From the NCBI GenBank assembly GCA_008973525.1, contig WACJ01000100.1:620001-684000 (forward strand): a DNA stretch of 64,000 nucleotides, written 5' to 3'. Every line of letters begins with the position of its first letter. Within the stretch, counting starts at the first letter, position 1. The position numbers were made by a program, and so were the translations under genes. Shown here one piece after another: positions 38,068-49,929 of this stretch. Origin of the DNA: Stenopsyche tienmushanensis (Eukaryota > Arthropoda > Insecta > Trichoptera > Stenopsychidae). The notes beneath the pieces are model-generated. The model did not search any database. It was given only the letters and a program-made list of their open reading frames with translations, and had not been told where the DNA came from.

Positions 38068-38803
38068 CACTTAAACTTTTTTTATGCGGTAGATGCGTTC
38101 CGCGGAAAATCGCACAAAAAAAGCTATGACTTACCTAAAAAAAGTGAAGATGCATTCCATGGATTTTTAAACAGCATAACTTTGAAACAGTTATATAAAA
38201 TATAACCAAAATCGCATAAAAAAAGTTAATAAAAAAAAAAACAGGAAAACAGTAAGGCAATTAATAAATAACATTTTTGGTAACATTTAACGTTGTGATC
38301 TTCGATATGACTCAAATTCGCTCTCTTCTTCAAAAGAAATAGTATACCCAGTGTCAATGTCATCATTGTTCTGCATAGATTTTCTCTTTTCAACAATATA
38401 ATTCATAATTGATAAAGATGTCACTATAGTCCCTAACTCAAAAAAAAAAACATAAAATGGCGACAGTTTAAAAAAAAATCAGTCATATCATTTTTTGGCC
38501 TTATTTTGTCACAGTTTTCATTTTTTTTTAAATAGTTAAAAAATACATTTTGACATAAATCTAGTAGGAATAATAGAGGGTTATATAGAAATGATTGGTA
38601 CCCAGTTTGAAATAAATTACCTAATTAATTGCCAAATTATATTTTTTTCCAAATTTCGGTTAGTGTTGATTTATTTCCTATTTTATCCAAAATACCTCGA
38701 TATGAACTCTTTATGAAATAAAAAATAAAATAAAAAAAACTCTTTAAAAAACCGCATAACTTCGAAATCGAACAAAAAAAGTCGCATAAAAAAAGTTTGA
38801 GTA
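38068..38803 (-). mobile_element. Tigger-like element (family 1, copy 3, second subfamily)
   Basis: It is flanked by TA on both sides (38066-38067 and 38804-38805). It starts CACTTAAACTTTTTTTATGC and ends with the inverted CGCATAAAAAAAGTTTGAG. Direct subterminal blocks ending in GCATAACTTTGAAA (about 38174) and CCGCATAACTTCGAAA (about 38752) repeat the design of the copy at 26529. The termini differ consistently from that copy (AAACTTTTTTTATGCGG instead of GGGTCTGTTTTTATGCG), and match the copy at 62516, so two subfamilies exist. It keeps a short transposase tail. Confidence 0.75.
38287..38406 (-). pseudogene. Acidic C-terminal tail of Tigger-like transposase
   Basis: The minus strand reads MNYIVEKRKSMQNNDDIDTG and then an acidic ISFEEESEFES segment, and ends RRSQR at a TAA (38287-38289). 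It lies within the Tigger-like element at 38068, in the same relative place and orientation as the acidic tail of the transposase in the copy at 26529. There is no catalytic motif here. Assignment rests on position plus the acidic, EEExE-type composition. Confidence 0.4.
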
Positions 38804-41800
38804 TACACGGTTAATTATATTTATAATTCAGAAATTATGCAAAAATAAACACTTCGCAGTATAAAATTCTTCACATTTAACAAATTTATTTGTTGGTTCA
38901 TAAGTTATTACAGAAGGGGTTGTGATATGTCATGTTTGAAATATATTTCAGTTGTGGTTAAAAATAAAATCACCCTATTCGTTTTTCAATTTGGCGTTTG
39001 GATGTAATTAATCTTCATAAATTAATTCTAGGGACCGAGAAATGAACTGCTTCATTATTGAATTCTTTCTTCATTGTTGCAGATGCGCCGGGATCAATCA
39101 TTGCAGCTTCATCATGAACATAGACTTCGAGGAATCCATAAGATGGGGAGCTGGAATCGTCTATATTAAATACGCCTGCATGGACGGTATAATTTATCAT
39201 TTACGCCATAAATCTTACTAAATTTATCGCCAAGAATATTAATTTTAGTTGATAGGGTCACACATAAACAACGTCGCTCTTCCTGCTCAACGCAGGCACG
39301 TCACATCGGAATTACGTCGGCACATATTAAAATGTACATCCAAAATAAATTATGACGACTTTGACGATTACTCGCATCTCGCACGGATATCTCGGGAGAC
39401 TTTGGGATGGCATGGGAGTATTTTTACTTTCTAATTGCCCGGATCGGAGATCCCGAAGTGAGGCTGGAAGTCGTGGTCAATGAAACGTCAGCACATGTCG
39501 TTATGGCTTGCCGGTTGAGGATATATAATTACTCTCGATCAAAAGAGTTCATTATATGGTAGAGCGACTAGAAAAGCGTGTCTGGCTAAACACCCTTCTT
39601 CCAGAAATTTGATTAATGATCCCAGTAAGAACAAAGACCGCTGGAATCACGTGGCACGGTTTCCACGCTGGGTTATGCTAGTCAGCTGCACGATGATTAA
39701 CTTCCACCGTGATCTTTACATCACACTTATTAAGTTCGGATGTAATTAAATGTTTCATTAAGGAATTAATTTGGGTCAAATACAAATTAATTTGCTGAAG
39801 CAATCCTATTAAAAGGGAAGTACTTCCAGAACGTCCTCCTTGTTATATAACAACGAGTGCTCTACATACTAGATACGAAGCATACGTGTACAAGATTTTA
39901 ATTTCATTATTCATTAAAAATCTTGAGGATTCAGATATAATCCTAGTGTTGAAACGTCGAAATGTTTGTTTGATGCAAATAATAATTGACACATTTTACT
40001 TCAAAATAATGTAATTTTTCAATAATCCAAAATACATCCCTTATTTTTATTCATCGATTTAATTACATAGAAAAACGGTATTTTATTAATCTACGTTATC
40101 ACCACTTACTTTATATCTTCATCGTTAAAAAAAACGTATTTTCTATAGAATATAGAGTATGGTATAGACCCATATTAGTGGTTGACAACCTAAACATTGG
40201 CAAATGTGTGAATTGATGCGTTATTATGCTTTTTAGATACTTTTTTACGTTGATGGCATCCCAAGTAAGCCATTGTGTGGACATAAGTATCCCTTTTTAT
40301 TGAAATCATTTGTGGCGTGAATTTTAACAGCGAATGCATCCTAGAAACCAGCTGCTGTTAATTTTTTTTTGAGGGTGGAAGAAGTCTTAAACATCCATTG
40401 TATGAATATATTCCGGATATAAGATACCTATGATATTTCGTTTATTGCTACCAATCTTTGGAAAAAATATTTCGCAACCCCCAATGTGTTCAAATTTGTG
40501 TTAACACATGTATTCATGGATAATGCTCCAATACTGGATAATTCAGAAATGAAATGCATGATTCAGGGATACTGATTGCCATCTTTTCTTAGATCCACTT
40601 TTGTGACATTTTATACTAATTCCAAATATATATTCCAAAATGTAACTTTACAGTTTGAAAGAGCAGTCTAATAAGCTACCATTATGCTTTCAAGTAGCTT
40701 TTTAAGGAAATTATCTTCCTTAATTAAAGCAGATATCAGCTCCAATCCAAAAAGTTTTTAATAATCTTGACCTACATGTTCGCTTAAAATGTGGTTACTT
40801 TAATTATTATAGTCGCACTGATATGAGAATTTCCATGCAACGTATAGTGATTTTATCAAAAACAATATGTATCCCCCTTTTTTTTAAAATACATGTTGTA
40901 TTACAACGAAAGAATCATCGCCTTGATGATTATACATTTTAAGGGTGTATTCGAACTTATTTTCTATCCCCAAGATATTGATCATTCCATTATATTTTAC
41001 GCGGTAGATTGGTTCCAGTAATGGATACGTATGTAAATTAGATAGATCCATTTCCAATATCAAAGATTCGCGGAAATAATCAACAATAAAGTATGAAAAC
41101 GGCTAATATTTTTGTGATAAATTTAAGCAAAAAATCCACTTTTTTGTTAAAAAATACAAATGAAAATGGAATAAATTTAGATTAATTTTTATATTGATAT
41201 AATTTTATGCATATGTGCTTATTGTAAGTCTGCACGAATCCAAATTCAATTTTGTATTTGAAGAGTTCAGACTCGGTCCGTGCCGAAGGTACATTTACAA
41301 ATACCTTGATCATCGACCTAAACTCGACTTTTTTAAACTTTCATCATGTATTTTTACATGAAAATTATTTATTTTTGTACATTAATAAATATTGAATATT
41401 TATTAATAAATTAATAAAATTGTATAAATAAATAAATTGTATAAAATAATAAATTAATAAAATTGGTTTGCTATATTTAAGTATATAATTAATCGAAGAT
41501 TAAGATTAGTAGAAACAAATCAAAGAGCTGAGAGGATTATATATTTGGGTATATATTCTTATCATTTCATAATTAATAATCAAGAAAAATACTATGAAAT
41601 AATAGTAAAGATTTTTAAGAGATGCGATAAATCCAGTGTTAAAATAAAGCCTATCTTGGTCCTAAAAAAATAATCTCGTCTTTAGATTGTATAGATCATT
41701 ATGCCATTTGATATTTAAACTAATATACAATTAAATGAGCGATTCAAATATTTCATTGAGTATCAATCATGATCAGGTCAAAGAGGCGTGGGTTGGTTAT

Positions 41801-42899
41801 AAACCTCTCGGGTCGTACTTAAGGGTTTGCTGTTATAGACAGCCAACTCTTAATATCTGTACAGTTTGTAAATATTAATTTAAATTAAATCGAATGAATT
41901 TATCCATTATCATGAAAAAATGAACATAGTTTATATAAATTTACATCACAAAAGGTTCTAATTAGATTTAGAATTTAAATTCTGTTATCGTTTATGAATA
42001 TATTCCATTTTTTTTTGATTCCATGCTTAAAAAATGATGCATGTTTATGAATAAAATTTGAACATCCATAAAAGAATATGTAATAGTTGCTCGTTTTATG
42101 TTCAAATTGAAAATTTTCAAATGGTCCAGACTCAAATTTAACTTCGTCGTATTTTGGCACATCGAATGGTCGCTGCTAATGGCATACACATATGCACCCC
42201 TCGAAGCATTTTGCCAACCCCTACCTTAGAAATCAATGATTTTGACGTTTGCGAATATTCGCCACCCCCCAATTGCCAAACGATTTCGTTAATGACCAAT
42301 TACAAGCGTCCAACATTCGACTCGAATTGGACACGTGAGAAAAATCTCACATACGCTTCGAATGCACATGTCGTCGACATATGGCCGTAAATGTAAGCCG
42401 CAAAACCATTTAAAGATGCAGCGACTTCTAATTGAAACGTTTAATCTAAAAGCACTATAATACGTAAAATATGAAGACATTCCATCCATGTACATTAGGG
42501 CATAATTTCATATTACCAAAAAAGCATATCCCGCGATGTATCTTCGAAGCTAATGTGTATTAAAGGGCGTGGTGTATTTTGATATATTGTTGTGTAAGAA
42601 GTAGACCTTTAAATTATAGCCCTGTGCCATTTTTTATTATGGGAATATTTCACCCAAATTTCCGCAAATTCATAATTAATATATGGCATTAAATCTTAAA
42701 AGTGATGAATCACGCAGTGCTTATGCAAGAACTACGTTATAAAGCAGCAAGCACACGTGTCCTGGCAGTGAGGAAGTAGTTGCACGTGCTTAGTTTAAAG
42801 GCTCTATTAGAAATATTAACACGTAGATAAAGGATTTTTTCAATCCATTATTAAAAGAGGCCTTTGTGAGTGTATTTGTACGTTTTAGAATGCACAGCC
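38804..42899. other. Intronic stretch with two G+C islands
   Basis: No exon is called. About 39040-39740 is G+C-richer and contains CACGTG (39648-39653) and CAGCTG (39683-39688) E-boxes and a TTTATGGCGTAAAT homeobox-like site (reverse complement of about 39201-39214); it is a candidate regulatory island. A minus-strand frame at 39015-39200 is protein-like but unassigned. An A+T palindrome lies at 41381-41407, followed by TTAATAAA-type repeats to about 41465. About 42150-42420 is a second G+C-richer patch. Confidence 0.45.
41381..41407. repeat. A+T palindrome, 13-bp arms
   Basis: ATTAATAAATATT (41381-41393) and its exact reverse complement (41395-41407) are separated by a single G. It is followed directly by degenerate AATTAATAAA/TGTATAAATAAA tandem repeats to about 41465. 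Such cruciform-prone A+T runs are common in insect introns and are most likely simple-sequence drift. Confidence 0.7.
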
Positions 42900-45666
42900 A
42901 TTGTGTATTAAGCTACACCAGGCCCCCAATTTACGCGGTTTTGGTCATATACGGCTGTTCAAAATCATATAGCTTTGGCATGTAGAACAACAATAGTTTT
43001 AGAAGATGGAATCATTCATCTAAAACATGAAGAATGTCAAATTTAAAAAATATATAGGAAGGGTTTGATTTTAATTATTTAAATAATTATAATGCTAGAA
43101 AAATACTAGTTGATGACAAAAATTTAGTTGCGAAAATGATCAAAGATAAGGGACAGAAATTTAATATTTAAGCTCAATAGAGATTTTTAACTAAGAAATC
43201 CATGATTTGTTATATATAAATGTATGTTTTTAATATGGCTTTTAAAATAAAATTGCTCATATATTAATAAGATGAATCCAGTTTTCCCACATAACCATAA
43301 CATTATTAAGAGTGCCGGAATAAAATAATTTGATTTATATTTGTTGCATTAAGCCCCTTTTTTGGGGTATATTTTAATTTTCTGCTCATAATAATCGTAT
43401 GTGATAATTCAATCGAGGGTGGCATAGGGTACTTCGATTGAGGGTGGTCGTTTGGCAACATATTGGCCAAGAGGAAATAACAAATGCCAAAAGGAGACAA
43501 AAACGAAAGCTTAATCATTCTCGCGTGTCCAACATAGTTAAATTGGACTAACACTAAAACATACATAAATTGGCCTCCATAATTATTTTGGATTCCGGAG
43601 GTAGCAAATAAGGTTTTGGCGCTTTTATCACGCGAATGGCTTTTGTCTATGAAAAATTTGATTAAGAGCTCACATCACGTAGAGTATGATTAAATCGCGA
43701 AGTACTGAGTCAAGATTTTTTTTATTTTTTGAAACATAATTTTTGATGTAATCATCATTTCTCTATTTATTATGTTTTTCATGTGCACGAATATAAAGCT
43801 ATTTTTTTTAACAAAAAAAGGCTATGGCGAGCAAACACAAAATTACTTTTTAGTAGATAAATTTTAATGTTTCACGTTTATAACGAGCATAAATAATATA
43901 ACCTCCATGAATATGTCAAGTAAAAAATTAAAATTTAAACTATACAGCACGCACACATTAAAATTAATAATAATCTTTTTTGCTTGTCCTCTCATCTAAA
44001 ATGTTTAAGCTAATCCAAATATTGCGTTTGCAATACCATTAGAATAAAGATTTTTTTCTGTTTTATTGATTCTATTTATTGATAATTTTTTATTACGCTA
44101 AAAATATTAATATTACAAATGTACCTCTTTTCGATATTTCGAGTCTCCTGTCAGACCCATGGACGCGGAATAACTGCCGGCGCCTCGATGATGCTCCTTG
44201 TGAGCATCCTTCGTTGGGCTATGCGAGATTGTTTGCACTTTCAGATGTTTTTGGTTGGTTATTGGTGCTTTAATTTTCAATAAAATTGGTAACCGAACAC
44301 TGGGTATGTTAATGCCTTCGTCTCATCTGTTGATTGCGTCTATTATTTCTTCATTTTTCGATTTCTTTCGCTTTTCTTGCAATTCTGATACCGAAGTTTT
44401 CGATGGTTGTTATGATTTTTATACCAGCAAAATACATGTGATGATCATTTTTCATAACATGTTAGGTTACGATTTGTAATCCAATTGCAAGACTGCATTC
44501 TAATGTTCTTTTGTTGCGCAGGAGACTTCTTTTCATTTTCCCCGTCCCAAAGATCGTGTTTATGCCGTGCTTTTGGATACAAAATATTTTTTCGTATGAT
44601 ACGTATTGTCTGGTAATAAATGAGAATGGTGCGAGCAACCCATATACAGCTATCCATGTGAGAAGCATGCACGCATACCCTGTGTGTTCTTGTGCTTTGT
44701 TGATGAAACTGCACACATTTCAATTCAAACAGCATACTCTGTAGGAATCATTGCGACACAACATCTTCTCCTTGAAATTTTCATTTCAAACTGTAGCTTC
44801 GATGAAATTATTCATCATATTTTTCACTAAAAACACAGTACCGTTGCTACATATCGTGGTGGATTTATATTTCGAAGAAGAATTATAGGAACGCCAATTT
44901 TCAGTATTAAAATACACAATTCAAATATAGTTTTTACATAGAACCATGAACTAACTGAATGAATAACTGAACCTTATGTTTTGTCAGTGTGTTCAAGTAT
45001 CATTTAATCAATGCCTGTTCATATAATTTATATCACAAAGTAAGTTTTTGCATCTTATCACGGTGATGCATGCACCACATATTGAAAAGCATTGTTATCG
45101 ATGCAGTAAGCTTTTTTGTGGGCATCACTAAAATTTCGTTTTAATATATTAGAAAAATCATATCAATATTACGAAAGAAGTAGAGTTTCATGATTTTTTT
45201 TTGCGAAATTACCCGGACATTGGGCAAAGTTTAGAATGGATTACCCGAAATCTAGGTGAAGCTTAGCGGAGAACACCCGGATTGCAAAGTGTTAATGTTT
45301 TGTAAATTTTAATCTTCGTTTTTTCCGATAGTGATTTAACTCTTGCAAGGTATTTGAACTCTTACAATATTAGGCATTGTAAAGGTTGCCGGGTGCTCGC
45401 TTTATTTAAAAATACAATAATTATTTCTATGTTTACTTTGAACATAAACACGCGATTATAAACGATGTGATGGAGCTCAAACATAAATTTAAAAGTGATT
45501 TGAATACCTTTTTGATGTTTTGCTGTTGTTACCAAACGAATTGATCCAGATATGAATTAAAATTATGACGTTTGTGTCTTACCGCCTCACGGTATAGTTA
45601 TTTAGTGTAGTGCTTTAATTACCTTACGCAATCAGCAGACCAATATGCGCCAACATAGTGCATATG
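42900..45666. other. Intronic stretch, mostly unrecognised
   Basis: A probable Tigger-type terminal remnant lies at about 42926-42960 (CAGGCCCCCAATTTACGCGG). About 44150-44240 is a short G+C-rich patch (CCCATGGACGCGGAATAACT) of unknown origin. Overlapping open frames on both strands at 44445-44744 shadow each other and have no family signal. A cluster of ACCCGG motifs in both orientations lies at 45205-45400. No exon was recognised. Confidence 0.4.
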
Positions 45667-45832
45667 CTAAACCTTTCGCATAATAAATTGCGTACATAAA
45701 CAATATTTTTACTATACTTATATTATTTCCGCAAGTGTAAACAATAAGTTGACAAAGTTTTACTGCAATTGGATAAACGGTATGGCAGCGCATTAAATAC
45801 GAACAAACAAAAATTAATTTTAATATGTTAGA
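45667..45832 (-). mobile_element. Helitron-like element, short form, copy 3
   Basis: On the minus strand it begins TCTAACATATTAAAATTAAT at 45832, runs through GTTTGTTCGTATTTAATGCG and CTGCCATACCG (shared with the copies at 24702 and 30240), and ends TTAG at 45667. The 3' half (ATTGTTTATGTACGCAATTT) differs from those longer copies but matches the one at 48359. It lacks the CGCCGGGTACCAG end element, so it is a separate short subfamily or a truncated form. Confidence 0.6.
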
Positions 45833-46870
45833 TAACGTAAATTAAGAACAATTAGACAGACAAGATTACTACGTCTTTTACTATTAAGAAATAAAAATAA
45901 TATCATATAAGTGCCTCAATTTAAAAATGGTATATGCGTGGTGGCAGTATTTGCGATCTAACCTTTTTAAAATGTTTTGATCTATAATGAGTAGGTTCTT
46001 ATGCGACAAGACTAATCCTTAGCAGGGCTAAAAATCAGGTATTAAAATTTTGAATAGAACGAGGTGTTGTACAAAAAGGAGGCTTAAAAGTTAAACCCAA
46101 CACAAAAATAAAGTCTAAAAATAGGTCTTCTGTTGGCAATAAGAGAACAAATTTATGATGGGTTAAGCTTTTGTTTGTTATATCCATGTTTAAAATTGCG
46201 TGTCAAAATATTTGTCACGTATGTGGGATTTTCTCATTTTTTTTAATATTAAATTACATCCCCAAATATTTTATTAACGTTGTAGAAAAATATACATAGA
46301 AGTCTTGATATATTTAGTGGTAATAAGGGCCATTTTCCTAAAGACATTAAGCAAAAGAAGCTTCGATTCAGCACTCCGACTATTTTTTATCTAATCTCAA
46401 TCGCCATGGTGAAAATTTATGAGAAGCCATAAAGAGCCTGATTATTTTTATTGAAACCCCGATATTAAATGTCTATAAAAATACCGCACCGTCCCCGTCA
46501 AATTTTCGAGCTTTCAATACCAATTGGGAAACATATTCGATGTCAAATAAAATGTATTGCACTTTCTAATGGTGTCGTCTAAAATACTTTGGGTCGCGAT
46601 TGATCCGCAGTTCAAGCCTCCGATGGTCGCTTTTATGATAAATTGGAAAGATACGAACCATCGGGAGGTGATTTATATTTTTATTATACGGCCAATATGT
46701 GGTCAAGAAATCTTATCCATGTGCGAAGGGGTCGTAATGCTTTTAGGGGTTGGACGATTTGAATTATTGAACTGACCAATTGACATATTGATATTATACG
46801 ACGCATATTTTTTGGGCAGCTTAAGAATGTCTGTATTAAATTGATTTATCTTATTATTTTTAGGTACCAG
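45833..46870. other. Intronic stretch upstream of the CUB exons
   Basis: No exon was recognised. About 46480-46760 is G+C-richer; the + strand frame at 46557-46775 spans it but has no domain signal. The last bases hold two candidate acceptors: TTATTTTTAG ending at 46863 and TACCAG ending at 46870. Confidence 0.5.
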
Positions 46871-47031
46871 ATTGACGAAATATTGTAATACCGATGTGGC
46901 TGTAGGAGAAGGTTTCGTCCAGAGTCCTGGTTATCCACAGTTTTACATAGGAAATTCAACTTGTCGCTGGTTATTGAGGGCTGGACAAGGACAAGTTGTC
47001 CAGCTGACGCTTTTAGATTTATCTTTTAGAG
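46871..47031 (+). CDS. Exon: first half of a CUB domain (lectin-like/CUB gene)
   Basis: It encodes LTKYCNTDVAVGEGFVQSPG, then YPQFYIGNSTCRWLLRAGQG and QVVQLTLLDLSFR. This is the N-terminal half of a CUB domain: first Cys, GxxxSPGYP-x-x-Y, second Cys in C-x-W, then the hydrophobic L-L-DLSF strand. NST is a potential N-glycosylation site. With the acceptor ending at 46870, the exon supplies one base to complete the AG left by the exon ending at 14490 (AGA, Arg). The donor G|GTATGC leaves one base at 47031. CUB domains mediate extracellular protein-protein or ligand binding. Exon length is 161 bp. An alternative acceptor 7 bases upstream would change the phase. Confidence 0.9.
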
Positions 47032-47109
47032 GTATGCATTATTTAATATCATGGATCGTCACTATTTATCATGATTTATATGCTTTAATATAATATTTTT
47101 TAATTATAG

Positions 47110-47310
47110 CTGTAGTTGATCCATATGAAAAAGATTGCGTGGACAAGTTGATAATCAGAGATGGAATATTTGGAGATGTTCTTCTGTCTACATGTGAACA
47201 AGTGGACTATCCTGTGATCTATGAATCTAAAGGAGAAATTTTGGATATTTTTGTCAAAGCAAATTCAAAAGTGATATATCCAAAGAGAGGAGTTCTGTTT
47301 CATTACAAAG
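47110..47310 (+). CDS. Exon: second half of the CUB domain
   Basis: After a 78-bp intron (GTATGC...TTATAG), this 201-bp exon completes the codon GCT and encodes VVDPYEKDCVDKLIIRDG, then FGDVLLSTCEQVDYPVIYES and KGEILDIFVKANSK...GVLFHYKG. It has the C-x-D-x-L-x-I-x-DG motif, the fourth Cys in STC, the S-x-G-x-I-L-x-I-x-F strand and the terminal G-V-L-F-H-Y of CUB domains. Together with the preceding exon it gives four cysteines in canonical spacing and about 120 residues, the usual domain size. The donor AAAG|GTATTT leaves a one-base phase. Codon use is A+T-biased like the previous exon. Confidence 0.92.
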
Positions 47311-47638
47311 GTATTTATTTCATGAGCATTAAAGTTAAAAGCATAATCAATCAATTTATCCACATTCTAGTATAATATTTCACATTCATAATTATTTTAT
47401 TTTTATTAAAAATATTTTTAAATGGTTTGTAACTTTACTAAAAAATAAAAATTCGACCGTAAGTTGATAGATGGCGTTAATTATTTTCTACATATACAAA
47501 TCAAAATGTTTTTTTAGTGTATATTTTGTTTTTTTTTTGTGTGAGTGTGTTTTTTTTATTTGTAGTTAGTAAAAATATTATTTTGATATTTAAAATTTAT
47601 TTTATAAGGACATTCAGCGAAATTATAATATTTTCTAG

Positions 47639-47690
47639 GGGCTGATAAGCTCCCTCTCTGTAGTAAGCCTGCATACTTTATAAAATCAGG
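47639..47690 (+). CDS. Possible next exon of the CUB gene (weak)
   Basis: TTTTCTAG precedes and GTATTG follows a 52-bp segment whose first two bases complete the codon left by the exon ending at 47310. In that phase it reads GADKLPLCSKPAYFIKSG with no stop. A Cys-x-x-Pro start is what a sushi-like or other Cys domain after a CUB might show. The donor is non-optimal and the exon is very short, so it could be chance. Confidence 0.3.
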
Positions 47691-48358
47691 GTATTGACTG
47701 CTTATTATATAATTTTTGAATAAACGAAAAATGTATTTATAACAAAAATATAATAATTATTTTTGATCTTAGGACTTTGATAAAATTGCCTAAAAATATA
47801 AATATACACATTAAGGAAATTGTAGAAATGCCATTATAAATTTAGAAGAGGTGCTAATTGTTTTCGATTTAAAAGATTTCGAATTATTTTAATATTTTTA
47901 GGGGGATAGGGCGTTATAATATTTATATATAATAAGTTTAGTAAACAAACTTAATGATGGTTGAAAAGTCACGAATTTCATTTGATATGGGGATTTTTCG
48001 ATTACAAATCAAACCAATTTAGTCCTAATTGTCAAACATCGTACATTTCTTTGGCGGTAATAAAAATTAATTTGTTGGCCTCTGTTCAAATGATATGGGG
48101 TTCATTGGAACATAATAGATTGGGGACATGTCACGTTGTGAGCGATACTCTTTGTTGTATCATAAACATATTTGTCATCGACGACAGCGCCACAACATGG
48201 CCGCCATTTCAACGTTTTAATGGCGAACTATTGAATCGCACGAGCAAATTGAAGATATTGGTTTTTAATGAAATGCAATTTGTATCAAATATTAGCGAAT
48301 AAATGAAACGCAGTACGTAGTTTATTGCTTCAAGTCACGTGTAGCTCGGGTCAAAGGG

Positions 48359-48533
48359 CTAGACCCTTCGCTCGCATAACAAATTGCTTACATAAACAAT
48401 AGTTGTAGTAGTTCTATAATGTTCACGAAGGTTTGTATAATAACTCCGCAAAGTTTCATTGCAACCGGATGAACGATATGGCAGCGCATAAAATATAAAC
48501 AAACAAACATTGATTTTTTTATATACATATAGA
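48359..48533 (-). mobile_element. Helitron-like element, short form, copy 4
   Basis: On the minus strand it starts TCTATATGTATATAAAAAAA (48533), contains ATGTTTGTTTGTTTATATTT and GCGCTGCCATATCG as in the other copies, then ATTGTTTATGTAAGCAATTT as in the copy at 45667, and ends at CTAG (48359-48362). Beyond the CTAG lies CCCTTTGACCCGAGCTAC, so the exact end is uncertain. No coding sequence. Confidence 0.6.
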
Positions 48534-49929
48534 TTAAATAAGTAAATATTTAAATCGCGGATCTTTCTTTGAGCATAATGGCATTTTTTTAGACATATAT
48601 GAGCGAACGAATGAGCTATTAATTTGGGTTGTTTGTTATTAATATGAAGGTTTCTATTTTATTCTCATCCGGAAATTTCTGTGTTCTACTTAGTACATCT
48701 GCGCTTATGAAAAGAAATTAATTTTCCGTGTTTCTCGAGCCAAAACGTCCATCAAAGAACGCGATAGTAACAAAAATACTTCATATTTCTGCTTTGTACT
48801 ATATATAGGTATTAATAGTCTAGATTTATATCGGAAGTTATGACTCCGAAGTTGAATATTCAACATTTCATTTCCACCGTTCTCTTGTTTGTTCCTTAAA
48901 ATATTGATTCGTTTGATGCTCGCAAGGAACATTTAAGATTTAATAAACTCTGCGTTGAAATATTGTTCTGATTTACGTCAGAATAAATTCTAAGCAACGA
49001 ATTTAATAACGACTTCATGATGAAATGATGCAGTGAAATCGTTAAAATTAGAGTGATCTCAATGTTGGCATTTATACACAAGCCTTTGAGTTAATCGAGT
49101 AAGAAATTCGGTTTTAATCGAATGCATGAAAAATGTTTTATCGGCACTCGTGTCGAATTTCAGCAGAAAAATGCTTATGTACGTTCCGTTGAAATCCTAT
49201 ATTGTAGTACACAAAAAATGCGATCCAAAAGTGCTGAACGTTGTTGTTGACTCTTCGTGGAACATCCAATATGGTGTACCATTTCAATAGAAATGGATAT
49301 GTATTTCATCACCACCAGGCGTGTCAAAATGATTGAGGTGACTCAACATCTGAATTGCAAAAAATGTGCAGAATTTAAGCTTTACTTTTATACGTGAAAT
49401 AAAATAATGGCTTTCAAATATTCAGCCGATTTTTCTTTGTGTGCTTAAACTTTTTCCCTATTGATTTATGAGAGTCAATGCAAAACTTTTATCCAGCAAT
49501 CTTTCATAAATCATTTTTTTAAATTAATTTTAGAACTAGTAAAACGATTTTTTTTAAAAATATATAATAACATATCCTATTAAATTTGACACTAATAAAT
49601 CTTAATTAGCATACATTAAACAATGAAGATCGTCAAAATTATATTTAATACATTAGTCAAGCAAATATATTTTTTATCAATGATAAATAAGGAAATCGAT
49701 GCAGACTGTAATTATGGCAGGATTAATTCCGTTATTAGGCGAATACATCTATTGAAGAACATTCATAATGTCCTAAGCCATGTTATGCTTGGCTTTATCT
49801 CGTGTTCACAATTAGCCTAAAGGTATTTGATTGTTCTTAAACAATAGAAACAAATATTTGATAATAGAGGCGTCAAAATCAGTTGATAAATCCAAAAATA
49901 TGCTTTTTAGATTCCATTCCAGAATCTCA

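Noticed and set aside
41395..41465. TTAATAAA-type repeats as a polyadenylation cluster
   Set aside because: AATAAA-like words are expected at high frequency in such A+T-rich tandem sequence, and no gene end is nearby.
44445..44744. Three overlapping open frames on both strands
   Set aside because: They shadow one another over the same 300 bp, and none resembles a known family.
47961..48302. 113-codon + strand open frame downstream of the CUB exons
   Set aside because: No domain, no phase-compatible acceptor noticed, and composition is like a random frame in a slightly G+C-richer patch.
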